NCBI RefSeq assembly: GCF_026810505.1
Contig: NZ_CP101750.1
Coordinates: 8,234,515 to 8,298,514 of the forward strand
Length of the DNA stretch: 64,000 nt
Direction of reading: 5' to 3'
Origin: Streptomyces sp. Je 1-369
Lineage (GTDB): Bacteria > Actinomycetota > Actinomycetes > Streptomycetales > Streptomycetaceae
Below the pieces are notes generated by a model. That model searched no databases, had not been told where the DNA came from, and saw only the letters and a list, made by a program, of their open reading frames with translations. A program made the position numbers and the translations under genes. This document shows positions 25,845-34,058 of this stretch, piece by piece. Each line of letters starts with the position of its first letter. Position 1 is the first letter of the stretch.

Positions 25845-26258
25845 GTGGTCTACGCGCAACCGATGGCGCGAGCGGTCGTGGAACCGGCCGTGCGTGAGCT
25901 GATGCGGCAGTGTGTCGACGGCCGTGAGCGTTCCACGACGGTCACTCTCGGCGGAGACGGATTCGACATGCACGCGCACGTCCGCGTGGGTCCGGTGGCT
26001 CAGGGCCGGGTCGAGGTCTCGCTCGCCTGCTGGGTCGCCAACAAGGACACGGCGCGGTACTTCGGCGACAACCCGCCGAGTCGCGACGAGGCCCTTCTGC
26101 CTCCGGAAGGCACGGCCACCCCGGACGAGCCGCTCACCGCCCGGGTGATCGGCCACCTCGCCACCCGTCTGGAGGCCCTCGACGCCCCTCGCCCGGACCG
26201 TGACGGCCACCTCACCGTCACCGTCCCTTTCGCGGCTCCACTCAGGGGTCAGCAGTGA
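25845..26258 (+). CDS. Hypothetical cytoplasmic protein
   Basis: 137 residues, no signal peptide or membrane segment. It shows an N-terminal helix (V-V-E-P-A-V-R-E-L-M-R-Q-C) followed by alternating strands (T-T-V-T-L-G-G-D-G-F-D-M-H-A-H-V-R-V-G and R-V-E-V-S-L-A-C-W-V) and a C-terminal helix. I do not recognise the family. GTG 25845 is preceded by GGGGGGAA; ATG 25863 is an alternative. Confidence 0.65.
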   Translation: MVYAQPMARAVVEPAVRELMRQCVDGRERSTTVTLGGDGFDMHAHVRVGPVAQGRVEVSLACWVANKDTARYFGDNPPSRDEALLPPEGTATPDEPLTARVIGHLATRLEALDAPRPDRDGHLTVTVPFAAPLRGQQ

Positions 26259-26374
26259 GGGGGTAGGTCACGCGTTCGAATTCCGTCGCCTCCACAGGAT
26301 GCGGATCCGGCATCGCGCCCTGAATCTGGATGGGAAGGGGAGGGACGGGAAGAGTCGAGAGGCAGGTACAGCCC

Positions 26375-26569
26375 ATGTCGGTCATGGACAAGCTCAAGCA
26401 GATGCTCAAGGGGCACGAGGACAAGGCCGGGCAGGGAATCGACAAGGCAGGCGACTTCGTCGACGACAGGACCCAGGGCAAGTACTCCAGCCAGGTCGAC
26501 ACCGCCCAGGACAAGCTCAAGGACCAGTTCGGCTCGGACCGGTCCCAGCAGGACCCGCCGCAGAGCTAG
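26375..26569 (+). CDS. MT0933/Rv0909-like antitoxin family protein
   Basis: 64 residues: D-K-L-K-Q-M-L-K-G-H-E-D-K-A-G-Q-G-I-D-K followed by a charged helix ending D-K-L-K-D-Q. This Lys/Asp/Gln-rich pattern matches the short MT0933-type putative antitoxins of actinobacteria, which also resemble CsbD-like stress proteins. No toxin is encoded next to it: the following gene is larger and unlike known toxins, so a stand-alone or stress role is possible. A strong stem-loop closes the transcription unit. Confidence 0.75.
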   Translation: MSVMDKLKQMLKGHEDKAGQGIDKAGDFVDDRTQGKYSSQVDTAQDKLKDQFGSDRSQQDPPQS

Positions 26570-26593
26570 GCGGGCGGCGCATTCGAGCAAGGC

Positions 26594-26638
26594 GCGGGCC
26601 CCCGCCCCTCCGTAGGACAGGGAGGGGCGGGGGCCCGC
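26594..26638 (+). terminator. Perfect 18-bp stem-loop terminator
   Basis: GCGGGCCCCCGCCCCTCC (26594-26611) is repeated exactly in reverse complement at 26621-26638 around a 9-base loop. There is no T-tract. It begins 24 bases after the antitoxin-like gene. Confidence 0.8.
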
Positions 26639-26658
26639 TGCGCAGGACCTCGCGCCGC

Positions 26659-27333
26659 ATGCGCTTCGACGGATGGATCGCGGGGCTCGGCACCGGTGCC
26701 GGAGTGCGCCTGGTCGTCGGATACTGGCCCGTGTCCCCGCTGGGACCCTTCGCCGACGTCATGGTGGAGCGCGCCGACGGCCACCGCGTGCTCCTCGCGC
26801 CGTCGCAACAGGTCGCGGAGTTCGTCTCCGCCACGTACCGCTTCGACGAGATCGTCATGTGTCCCGTGGCCGTCGAGGCTGGGCAGGGGCAGGGGCAGGG
26901 GCAGGGGCAGGGGCAGGGGCAGGGGCAGGGGCATAGGCAGGGGCAGTGGACCGTGACCGCGGGGCCGCTGCGGCTCGCTTTCCAACCCGGCCGGTCCACC
27001 GCGCTCGGCCGCCTGCTGCGCCTGGTCCCGGGCCGCCTGGCGAGCAGCCCCGGCTGGGCCGCCCTGTGCGACGTGCCGGCCCGCCTGCTGATGCCGGGCG
27101 TACGGACGCGCGGCAGCGCGGGCAGGGGGCGCAGAGAGTGGTACGCGGCCAGGGACCTGCGCACCATCACGTCGGCGCGCGCGTCGTGGGACGGGCGGGA
27201 TCTGGGGGCACTCACCGCGGTGGAGCCCCCGGTCCGCTTCGGCTTCGGGTCCGTGCCCCGTCGGCCGTCCCTGACCCGCGTCGTCACCACGGTGGAAATC
27301 GTTACTACGGCAGAATTCGGCACCCCGCGGTAG
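26659..27333 (+). CDS. Hypothetical protein with a Gly-Gln hexanucleotide repeat
   Basis: 224 residues that I cannot place in a family. The N-terminal part has strands and turns (R-L-V-V-G-Y-W, V-M-V-E-R-A-D-G-H-R-V-L-L-A-P-S). A low-complexity (Gly-Gln)8 run at about residues 75-92 interrupts it, and the rest is Arg-rich. The repeat is made by eight copies of GGGCAG (26881-26928). No signal peptide is obvious. The ATG at 26659 lies 20 bases after the upstream terminator, so the promoter must overlap that hairpin or transcription reads through. Confidence 0.6.
   Translation: MRFDGWIAGLGTGAGVRLVVGYWPVSPLGPFADVMVERADGHRVLLAPSQQVAEFVSATYRFDEIVMCPVAVEAGQGQGQGQGQGQGQGQGHRQGQWTVTAGPLRLAFQPGRSTALGRLLRLVPGRLASSPGWAALCDVPARLLMPGVRTRGSAGRGRREWYAARDLRTITSARASWDGRDLGALTAVEPPVRFGFGSVPRRPSLTRVVTTVEIVTTAEFGTPR
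26881..26928 (+). repeat. Eight GGGCAG hexanucleotide units
   Basis: Perfect in-frame microsatellite coding (Gly-Gln)8, followed by two degenerate units. Copy change by slippage would keep the frame. Confidence 0.9.
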
Positions 27334-27544
27334 AACTCGGCGCCGCGGCGGCAGTCGTCACCACCCATGGAACCCGCGGAACCCGCGGAACCCGCGACAC
27401 CGAGCCCCACCCGACAGTCCGATTCACGACTTGTGCCCGCCACGCTCCCTCTGCCGCAGTTTGGCCTGAGTCCCCGGACGGAATGTGCTCGTACGAGCCG
27501 CCGGGGCGTCCGGCGCCGCAAGTCCCGCCCGGGAGGCCGTGGTC

Positions 27545-28966
27545 ATGAACGTACGAGTCGGGGAGACCGGCCGAGGCGGTCGCACGGTCGTCCTGGGCGC
27601 GGGCATGGCCGGGATGCTGGCGGCCGCCGTCCTGGCGGGCCGGATGGACGAGGTGGTGCTCGTCGACCGGGACCGCATGCCGGAGACGGCAGGACCGCGC
27701 CGCGGGCTGCCGCAGGCCCGCCACGCGCACATGGTGATGTCGGGCGGCGCGAGCGTCATCGACGCCCTGCTGCCCGGCACCGTCGACGCCTGGGTGGCCG
27801 CGGGGGCGCGGAAGCTGGGAGTGACGGACGGCATCGTCGTGCTCGGGCCCCAGGGCTGGTTCCCGCGCAGGCCCGGCAGCAAGTTCCTCGTCTCCTGCAC
27901 CCGGGACCTCCTCGACGCGGTGGTGCGCGCACGCGTCCTGGGTCTGCCGCAAGTGGCACTGCGGGAAGGCGCCGAGGCCGTGGAGCTCCTCGGCGACCTG
28001 CGCCGGGTCACCGGAGTGGCCGTGCGGGACATCGACAGCGGCACCGTGGAGAATCTGGAGGCGGACCTCGTCGTCGACGCCTCGGGCCGCGGCTCGCAGG
28101 CCTCCCGGCACCTCGCCAGGCTCGGAGTGCCCGCCGTCCAGGAAGAGGTCGTGGACGCCGGGCAGGTCTACGCCACCCGGCTGTTCCGCGCGCCGCCCGG
28201 CACGCAGGACTTCCCGCTCGTCAGCCTCCAGGCCGACCCGCGCGCCGGAACACCCGGCCGGGGCGCCACCCTGCTGCCCGTCGAGGGCGGCCGCTGGCTG
28301 GTCACCATCGCCGGCACCCGCGGCGGCGAACCCACCAGGGGCGCCGTCGACTTCGAGCCGTTCGCCCGCAGCCTGCGCGACCCTCTCGTGGCCGACCTGA
28401 TCTCACGCGCCGAGCCACTGACCGACGTCCACCTCACCCGCAGCACCGTCAACCGACGCCGCCGCTTCGACCGGCTGCCCGCAGCGCCGGACGGGTTCGT
28501 CGCCCTGGGCGACGCGGTCGCCACCTTCAACCCCGTCTACGGCCAGGGCCTGTCGGTGGCCGCCCACAGCGCCGCCGCTCTGGACCGGGCCCTCGGCGAG
28601 CGCCCTGCCCGCCGCGAGGGATTCGCCCGGCACGTCCAGCGGTCCGTGGCCCGTGCGACGGGCGGCCCCTGGGACCTGGCCACCGGCGAGGACCTCAACT
28701 ACCCCGACACCACGGGACCTCAACTCCCGGCCGCCGCACGCCTGTTGCGCGGATACACCCAGCGGATGATGCGCACCGCCACCGGTAACACGGCGGTCCT
28801 GCGCGCACTCACCGACCTCATGACCCTCTCCGCGCCCCTGACCTGCCTGGCCAGGCCGCAGGTGCTGCTCGGCGTCGCCCGGGGGCCGGGACGGGACGCC
28901 CAGACGGGGCCGTCCATCACACCCGAGGAGCTCGCGGTGTGCGGACTGAGCAGTACGCGACGCTGA
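27545..28966 (+). CDS. FAD-dependent oxidoreductase/monooxygenase-like protein
   Basis: 473 residues with the FAD-binding Rossmann start V-V-L-G-A-G-M-A-G-M-L-A-A (about 15-28), a D-R-D/E-type ribose ligand in V-L-V-D-R-D, the mid-protein L-V-V-D-A-S-G-R-G-S, and the second FAD motif A-L-G-D-A-V-A-T-F-N-P-V-Y-G-Q-G. This is the layout of p-hydroxybenzoate-hydroxylase or halogenase-like flavoproteins. R-R-G-L-P-Q-A-R-H-A-H near residue 60 is typical of a subgroup often annotated as FAD-binding monooxygenase in secondary metabolism. No biosynthetic neighbours are visible. GGGAGG precedes ATG 27545. Confidence 0.85.
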   Translation: MNVRVGETGRGGRTVVLGAGMAGMLAAAVLAGRMDEVVLVDRDRMPETAGPRRGLPQARHAHMVMSGGASVIDALLPGTVDAWVAAGARKLGVTDGIVVLGPQGWFPRRPGSKFLVSCTRDLLDAVVRARVLGLPQVALREGAEAVELLGDLRRVTGVAVRDIDSGTVENLEADLVVDASGRGSQASRHLARLGVPAVQEEVVDAGQVYATRLFRAPPGTQDFPLVSLQADPRAGTPGRGATLLPVEGGRWLVTIAGTRGGEPTRGAVDFEPFARSLRDPLVADLISRAEPLTDVHLTRSTVNRRRRFDRLPAAPDGFVALGDAVATFNPVYGQGLSVAAHSAAALDRALGERPARREGFARHVQRSVARATGGPWDLATGEDLNYPDTTGPQLPAAARLLRGYTQRMMRTATGNTAVLRALTDLMTLSAPLTCLARPQVLLGVARGPGRDAQTGPSITPEELAVCGLSSTRR

Positions 28967-28980
28967 GCGCGACCCCCCCC

Positions 28981-29034
28981 CAGCCATCCCAGCCGTCCCA
29001 GTCGTCTCAGCCATCTCAGCCGTCTCAGCCGTCC
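28981..29034. repeat. Six 9-bp tandem units after the FAD gene
   Basis: Units of consensus CAGCCGTCC run from 28981 to 29034 with only C/T and G/A variation, directly after a nine-C run. The array is non-coding and lies upstream of the GH65 gene. Confidence 0.8.
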
Positions 29035-29171
29035 CGGCGTGACCACGCGCGCCCTCACACGTTCTCCATGTCTTCGAGACTTGACCGAGAACACGGATCT
29101 ATTGACGTGACTCGTTCAGGAAATTTATGGTCCCTGGACCCTCGCAAGGCGAACCAGAGTGACGGAGAACA

Positions 29172-31907
29172 ATGACGTACTCCCTCGGTGCGCGGCCGCG
29201 CGCCGCCCGACTGACCGCGGTGCTGCTGGCCGGAACCCTCGTCGCCTCGGTGCCGTCGGTCGCCGCGAAGGCGGCCCCGGACGGCGACACCACCCCCGCC
29301 GCGCACTGCCGCACGGGTGACGGCTGGACCCTCGGCACCACGACCCGGGCCGACGCGAAGGACACCCACCACGCCTTCGTCGGCAACGGCTACCTGGGGC
29401 AACGCGTACCGCCCAATGGTGCCGGATACACCGAAAGCGAGGCCAAGACGGGCTGGCCGCTCTTCACCCCGCGCTACGACGGCTCCTTCGTGTCCGGCCT
29501 CTACGCACACAACAAGAAGACCGCCGAGGACCGTCAGGCCGTCGCCGCCCTGCCCAACTGGACCGCCCTCACGGTCAGCACGGGCGGAGAGCACGGCGAT
29601 ACCTTCAACTCTTCTACGCCGTCCGGCCGCATCTCCGACTACCGCCAGTCGCTCCTCCTGCACTGCGGTGTCGTCCGTACGTCGCTGACCTGGACGGCCG
29701 CCGACGGCCGCCGCACCGACCTCGTCTACGAGGTGCTCGCCGACCGCACCAACCCGCACGTCGGTGCCGTGCGGATGAAGATGACGCCGCACTGGAGCGG
29801 CAGGGCCACCGTCACCGACATGCTGGACGGCCGCGGCGCCCGCCGCATCCAGCAGACCGGCGGCGGCGACCGGATTGGCGGACACCGTGACGGCTCCCGG
29901 ACCGCGCCGAGCATGGACGTCGCCTTCCGCACGGACGGCACGAAGGTCGACGGCGCCGTCGCCTCCACGCTGCGCGCGGGCCACGGAGCGCACGGAGCCA
30001 TGGCCCAACAGGCCGCGCGTGCCCAGGACCTGACGGCACGCCAGGGCTTCGCCCTGCCGGTCCGGCGCGGACAGTCGTACGACTTCACCAAGTACGTCGG
30101 CATCGATACGGGTCTGACCTCCCGTGCACCGCGCCGGGACGCCACCGCCACCTCGCAACGGGCCGCCGACCGCGGCTGGAAGACCATGCTGCGGTCGCAC
30201 ACCGCCGCGTGGGCCGAACTGTGGCGCGCCGACATCGAGGTGCGCGGGCAGCGCGAGATGCAGTCATGGGTGCGGTCAGCGCAGTACGGGCTGCTCGCCA
30301 ACACCCGCGAAGGCGCCTCCAACAGCATCGCTCCCGCGGGCCTGACCAGCGACAATTATGCGGGTCTCGTCTTCTGGGACGCCGAGACCTGGATGTACCC
30401 GGGTCTGCTCGCCACTCGGCCCGAGCTCGCCAAGTCCGTGGTCGACTACCGCTACCGCACCCGCGCGGGCGCCCGCGAGAACGCCAGGAAGCTCGGCTAC
30501 GAAGGGCTCTTCTACCCCTGGAACAGCGGTAGTTCGGGCAACCTCGGCAAGGAGTGCCACAGCGTCGATCCGCCGCACTGCCGCACCCAGATCCACCTCC
30601 AGTCCGACATCTCCCTCGCCACCTGGCAGTACTACCTGGCCACCAAGGACACGGACTGGCTGCGCGAGCGCGGTTACCCGGTCATGAAGGGCATCGCCGA
30701 GTTCTGGGCGGGCCGCGTCAGCCGCAACAAGGACGGCAGCTACTCGATCAAGGACACGGCCGGGCCCGACGAGTACAGCAACGGCGTCGACGACGCGGTC
30801 TTCACCAACGCGGGGGCCGTCACCGCCCTGCGCCACGCCACCCGCGCCGCCGAACTGGCCGGGGAGCGGGCACCCGCCAAGTGGAAGACCATCGCCGACC
30901 GCATCCGCATCCCGTACGACGAGGGACGCAAGGTCTTCCAGCAGTACGACGGTTACAAGGGCAGCACCATCAAGCAGGCCGACACGGTCCTCCTGATGTA
31001 CCCGCTGGAGTGGAAGATGCCCGAGGGCGCGGCGGCCGCCACCCTCGACTACTACGCGCAGCGCACCGACCCGGACGGACCGGCCATGACGGACTCGGTG
31101 CACGCCATCGACGCCGCCGGGATCGGTGAGCCGGGCTGCTCCACGTACACCTACCTGGAGCGCTCCATCAAGCCGTTCGTCCGCGGCCCCTTCGCGCAGT
31201 TCTCGGAGGCCCGCGGCGACAAGGCGGGCGCCGAGGACCCCCTGTCGGGCTCGCCCGCGCACGACTTCCTCACCGGCAAGGGCGGCTTCCTGCAGACCTT
31301 CACCAACGGTCTGACCGGCATGCGGATGCGGGAGAGCAGCCTCCACCTCGACCCGATGCTGCCTCCGCAGCTCGACCCCGGCGTCACCCTGCGCGGCCTT
31401 TCCTGGCAGGGGCGCACGTACGACATCGAGATCGGCGCCCGCCGCACGACCGTGCGCCTCACCGACGGCGCGCCCATGACACTCGACACCCCGCAGGGCA
31501 AGCGGACGCTCGACAAGGGAGCCCCCGTCGTCCTGGAGACCCGCCGCCCCGACCTGACCCCCACGACCAACTTGGCCCGCTGCACCACCGCCAAGGCCTC
31601 CTCCGAGCAGCCCGGCATGTACGCGGGCGCCGCCCTCGACGGCAACTCGGCCACGGCCTGGGTCCCCGACGGCGCGAACGGCCGCCTCACGACGGACCTC
31701 ACCAAGCCGGTGCGCGTCAAGAAGGTCACCCCCACCTGGAGCGACACCGAGCCGACCGCCCACAGCGTCGAGCTCTCCCTCGACGGGCGGAACTGGCACC
31801 GGATGGACGCGGACGACCCGCGGCTCGCGCGGTACGTGCGGGTGACGGTGCGCGGTGAGGAGGGGGCGAAGAAGCACCCGGGAGTCGCGGAACTGACGGT
31901 TGATTAG
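29172..31907 (+). CDS. Secreted glycoside hydrolase family 65-like protein with discoidin-like tail
   Basis: 911 residues. A Sec signal peptide (A-R-L-T-A-V-L-L-A-G-T-L-V-A-S-V-P-S-V-A-A-K-A) leads to a GH65 N-terminal beta-sandwich and an (alpha/alpha)6 barrel. The signature D-T-A-G-P-D-E-Y-S-N-G-V-D-D-A-V-F-T-N (about 527-545) contains the general-acid Glu of GH65 trehalases and disaccharide phosphorylases. The last 110 residues (N-L-A-R-C-T-T-A-K-A-S-S-E, then A-L-D-G-N-S-A-T-A-W) form an F5/8-type carbohydrate-binding module. Export argues for hydrolysis of an extracellular alpha-glucoside such as trehalose rather than phosphorolysis. The start has GGAG upstream. Confidence 0.88.
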   Translation: MTYSLGARPRAARLTAVLLAGTLVASVPSVAAKAAPDGDTTPAAHCRTGDGWTLGTTTRADAKDTHHAFVGNGYLGQRVPPNGAGYTESEAKTGWPLFTPRYDGSFVSGLYAHNKKTAEDRQAVAALPNWTALTVSTGGEHGDTFNSSTPSGRISDYRQSLLLHCGVVRTSLTWTAADGRRTDLVYEVLADRTNPHVGAVRMKMTPHWSGRATVTDMLDGRGARRIQQTGGGDRIGGHRDGSRTAPSMDVAFRTDGTKVDGAVASTLRAGHGAHGAMAQQAARAQDLTARQGFALPVRRGQSYDFTKYVGIDTGLTSRAPRRDATATSQRAADRGWKTMLRSHTAAWAELWRADIEVRGQREMQSWVRSAQYGLLANTREGASNSIAPAGLTSDNYAGLVFWDAETWMYPGLLATRPELAKSVVDYRYRTRAGARENARKLGYEGLFYPWNSGSSGNLGKECHSVDPPHCRTQIHLQSDISLATWQYYLATKDTDWLRERGYPVMKGIAEFWAGRVSRNKDGSYSIKDTAGPDEYSNGVDDAVFTNAGAVTALRHATRAAELAGERAPAKWKTIADRIRIPYDEGRKVFQQYDGYKGSTIKQADTVLLMYPLEWKMPEGAAAATLDYYAQRTDPDGPAMTDSVHAIDAAGIGEPGCSTYTYLERSIKPFVRGPFAQFSEARGDKAGAEDPLSGSPAHDFLTGKGGFLQTFTNGLTGMRMRESSLHLDPMLPPQLDPGVTLRGLSWQGRTYDIEIGARRTTVRLTDGAPMTLDTPQGKRTLDKGAPVVLETRRPDLTPTTNLARCTTAKASSEQPGMYAGAALDGNSATAWVPDGANGRLTTDLTKPVRVKKVTPTWSDTEPTAHSVELSLDGRNWHRMDADDPRLARYVRVTVRGEEGAKKHPGVAELTVD

Positions 31908-31935
31908 CTACCGAGTCAGATAGTTCTGTGGCGGC

Positions 31936-32799
31936 TCAGCTCCAGAACCCGACCAGGGCGGCGGCGAGTTCGTCGGGGGCCTCCTCGGCCATGTGGTGGC
32001 CGGATGCGACGGGGCCCCCGACCGGCGGGCCGGCCGCCCAGTCACGCCAGACGCCCAGCACGTCGCCGTAGAGATCCACCATGTCGTCGCGGGTGGCCCA
32101 CAGCACCTGCAGAGGACACTCGATGCGCCGACCGGTCCGCCGGTCGGCGTCGTCGTGCTCCCGGTCGACGCCGAGGCCCGCCCGGTAGTCCTCGCACATG
32201 GCGTGCACGGTGGCCGGGTCGTGGATGGCGCGCCGGTAGTCCTCGTACGCGTCGGCACCCATCTGCTCGGGGCCGGCCCTGTACCAGGCGTCGGGGTCGG
32301 CGTCGATGACGCGTTCGGCGCACTTGTCGGTCTGGCCGAGGAAGAACCAGTGCCACCATCGCGCGGCGAACGTCGCGTCGCAGCGCCGCAGTGCCTCGCC
32401 GATGGGGACGGCGTCGAGGACGCTCAGGGCGGACACGGACTCCGGGTGGTCCAGGGTGAGGCGCGACGCCACGTACGCGCCCCGGTCGTGCCCCACCACG
32501 GCGAACCGTTCGTGCCCGAGTCCGCGCATCACCGCGAGGCAGTCACGTGCCATGGCGCGCTTGGAGTACGGACTGTGCCGCTCGTCGGTCGGCGGCTTCT
32601 CGGAGCCGCCGTAGCCCCGCAGGTCCGGGCAGACGACCGTATAGCCGGCCGTGACCAGCAGCGGGGCGACTCGATGCCACGTCACGTGGGTACGAGGGTG
32701 ACCGTGCAGGAGCAGCACCGCGGGCCCGGCCCCTCCGTGCCGGACCCGCAGTCGCACGCCGTCGCCCTCGCACCACGTCAGCTCGAAGTCGTCGAACAC
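31936..32799 (-). CDS. Haloacetate-dehalogenase-like alpha/beta hydrolase
   Basis: 287 residues. Oxyanion motif L-H-G-H-P-R-T-H, nucleophile elbow V-V-G-H-D-R-G-A-Y-V (Asp), acid in A-T-R-D-D-M-V-D and His in A-S-G-H-H-M-A-E-E. The lid segment W-H-W-F-F-L-G-Q matches the halogen-pocket His-Trp of fluoroacetate dehalogenases. However, the second carboxylate-binding Arg of that enzyme (H-D-R-x-x-R) is Tyr here, so the substrate may not be a haloacetate. GTG 32799 with AGGAGG upstream. Divergent from a MarR gene 81 bases away, probably its regulator. Confidence 0.83.
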   Translation of the reverse strand: MFDDFELTWCEGDGVRLRVRHGGAGPAVLLLHGHPRTHVTWHRVAPLLVTAGYTVVCPDLRGYGGSEKPPTDERHSPYSKRAMARDCLAVMRGLGHERFAVVGHDRGAYVASRLTLDHPESVSALSVLDAVPIGEALRRCDATFAARWWHWFFLGQTDKCAERVIDADPDAWYRAGPEQMGADAYEDYRRAIHDPATVHAMCEDYRAGLGVDREHDDADRRTGRRIECPLQVLWATRDDMVDLYGDVLGVWRDWAAGPPVGGPVASGHHMAEEAPDELAAALVGFWS

Positions 32800-32880
32800 A
32801 TGGCCTCCTGTGCCTCAACCGGTGTCCCGGTCACCGTAGGGGGCGGACGGGTACCCGCCGGGAAGGAGTAGAAAGGACAC

Positions 32881-33414
32881 ATGGCCGAACCCGGGAAGTG
32901 TCGTGAGGACGTGGACGACGTCGAGGCGGTGACCCGAGCGGTCCTGACGGCGTCGAGGCTGCTCATCGCCGTGTCGGCGCGATCCCTGGCGCAGGTCGAG
33001 GAACGAGTGACGCTCCCTCAGTTCCGCATGCTCGTCGTCCTGTCGACGCGGGGCGCCACGAAACTGGTCACGCTCGCCGAGCATCTGCAGGTGGCGCCGT
33101 CGACCGCCATGCGGATGGTGGACCGGCTCATCGCGATGGGGCTGGCCGACCGGCAGGTGAACCCTCACGACCGGCGTGAGACGTCGCTCCAGGTCACCGA
33201 GGAGGGGCGGCGGACCGTCGAGACCGTCACCGCCCGGCGCCGGGAAGAGGTCACGGCCATCGTCGAACGGCTCGCTCCCGAGCAACGCGGGGCGCTGGTG
33301 GCGGCGTTGACCGCGTTCAACGAAGCAGGCGGTGAACCGCAGGTGGCGGACGCGGACGGCCGGACGCCACAGCCGCTCGGCTGGGCCGAGGCGACGGCCG
33401 GCCGCGGGGCCTGA
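32881..33414 (+). CDS. MarR family transcriptional regulator
   Basis: 177 residues with a winged helix: L-V-T-L-A-E-H-L-Q-V-A-P-S-T-A-M-R-M-V-D-R-L and wing P-H-D-R-R-E-T-S-L-Q-V. The AAGGA site upstream fits ATG 32881. It is divergent from the dehalogenase-like gene and so is likely to control it. The C-terminal 30 residues are unstructured-looking and extend beyond the usual MarR length. Confidence 0.88.
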   Translation: MAEPGKCREDVDDVEAVTRAVLTASRLLIAVSARSLAQVEERVTLPQFRMLVVLSTRGATKLVTLAEHLQVAPSTAMRMVDRLIAMGLADRQVNPHDRRETSLQVTEEGRRTVETVTARRREEVTAIVERLAPEQRGALVAALTAFNEAGGEPQVADADGRTPQPLGWAEATAGRGA

Positions 33415-33831
33415 TCAGCGCCGGTGGCCCAGCGGACAGAGCGTCGTGCCCTCGTCGCCCGTCTCCTCGCGGCGCCAGTGCCGGGCGCAGTAGGGGACGT
33501 CGCACCGCGCGCAGAAACCCGCGTCCCCCTTGAGGCCTGCCGTGTGGACGCGGCCGAAGGTGCGCGGATAGCGGAAGGCTCTTCGGCAGCGGTCCGCGTC
33601 GTCGTCCGAAACGTTCTCACCCGCGCCGTTCGTGTATGCCTCGCTCTCCACGGTGAACCACCAGAGCGAGTGGTCTCTGGACGCGGCGTAGGCGGCCCGG
33701 CCCATCGCGTCCCAGCGCGGCATGCTCACGGGATGCGCGCCGGGAGGGGTGAACTCGAGGTGCGCGATATGTGCCTTGCACACGGCGCAGGCCACGTACA
33801 GGACGAACATGAGCGAGGGGACTTGTCTCAT
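33415..33831 (-). CDS. Cys-rich, probable zinc-binding small protein
   Basis: About 138 residues that I do not recognise by name. Two Cys/His clusters are visible: V-A-C-A-V-C-K-A-H-I-A-H near the N-terminus and F-C-A-R-C-D-V-P-Y-C-A-R-H-W near the C-terminus, ending C-P-L-G-H-R-R, consistent with structural zinc sites. The start is uncertain: ATG 33831 and ATG 33810 both lack a clear ribosome site. It abuts the convergent MarR gene. A short DNA match to its 5' region occurs near 36790-36830, on the other side of metE. Confidence 0.65.
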   Translation of the reverse strand: MRQVPSLMFVLYVACAVCKAHIAHLEFTPPGAHPVSMPRWDAMGRAAYAASRDHSLWWFTVESEAYTNGAGENVSDDDADRCRRAFRYPRTFGRVHTAGLKGDAGFCARCDVPYCARHWRREETGDEGTTLCPLGHRR

Positions 33832-33947
33832 GAGGCGGGGCCTTGGGGGAGGCGCGGAGTACAGCTCGGGTGGACGCATCCTTGCACGGTGCAACGCGAC
33901 GCAGAGCGCGAAGCGGCATGAGTGAGCGTTACGAGCCACAGGTGTGT

Positions 33948-33998
33948 ACGGGTGTGTGCCGCGGCTCCGGTTCGAACCGCAGCGCCGCACACACCCGT
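33948..33998 (-). terminator. Long stem-loop downstream of metE
   Basis: ACGGGTGTGTG (33948-33958) pairs exactly with CACACACCCGT (33988-33998). The interior contains the palindrome CGGTTCGAACCG. It lies about 45 bases past the metE stop and is the likely terminator. Confidence 0.65.
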
Positions 33999-34058
33999 CA
34001 GGACGTGCTCATCACACCCGTACGGGCGTGCTCGTCACACGCGTCAGGACGTGCTCGT
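33990..34058 (-). repeat. Three 23-bp tandem units across the metE stop codon
   Basis: Units at 33990-34012, 34013-34035 and 34036-34058 share the plus-strand frame CACACCCGTCAGGACGTGCT plus three bases. The metE stop (34044-34046) and its last codons sit in the third unit, so the gene's 3' end appears to have been copied downstream twice. Confidence 0.8.

Noticed and set aside
26375..27333. Antitoxin-like gene plus following gene as a toxin-antitoxin pair
   Set aside because: A strong terminator separates them and the second protein has no recognisable toxin features.
33965..33985. GGTTCGAACC, resembling a tRNA T-loop
   Set aside because: No acceptor, D or anticodon arms can be formed around it; it is better explained as the inner part of the stem-loop after metE.
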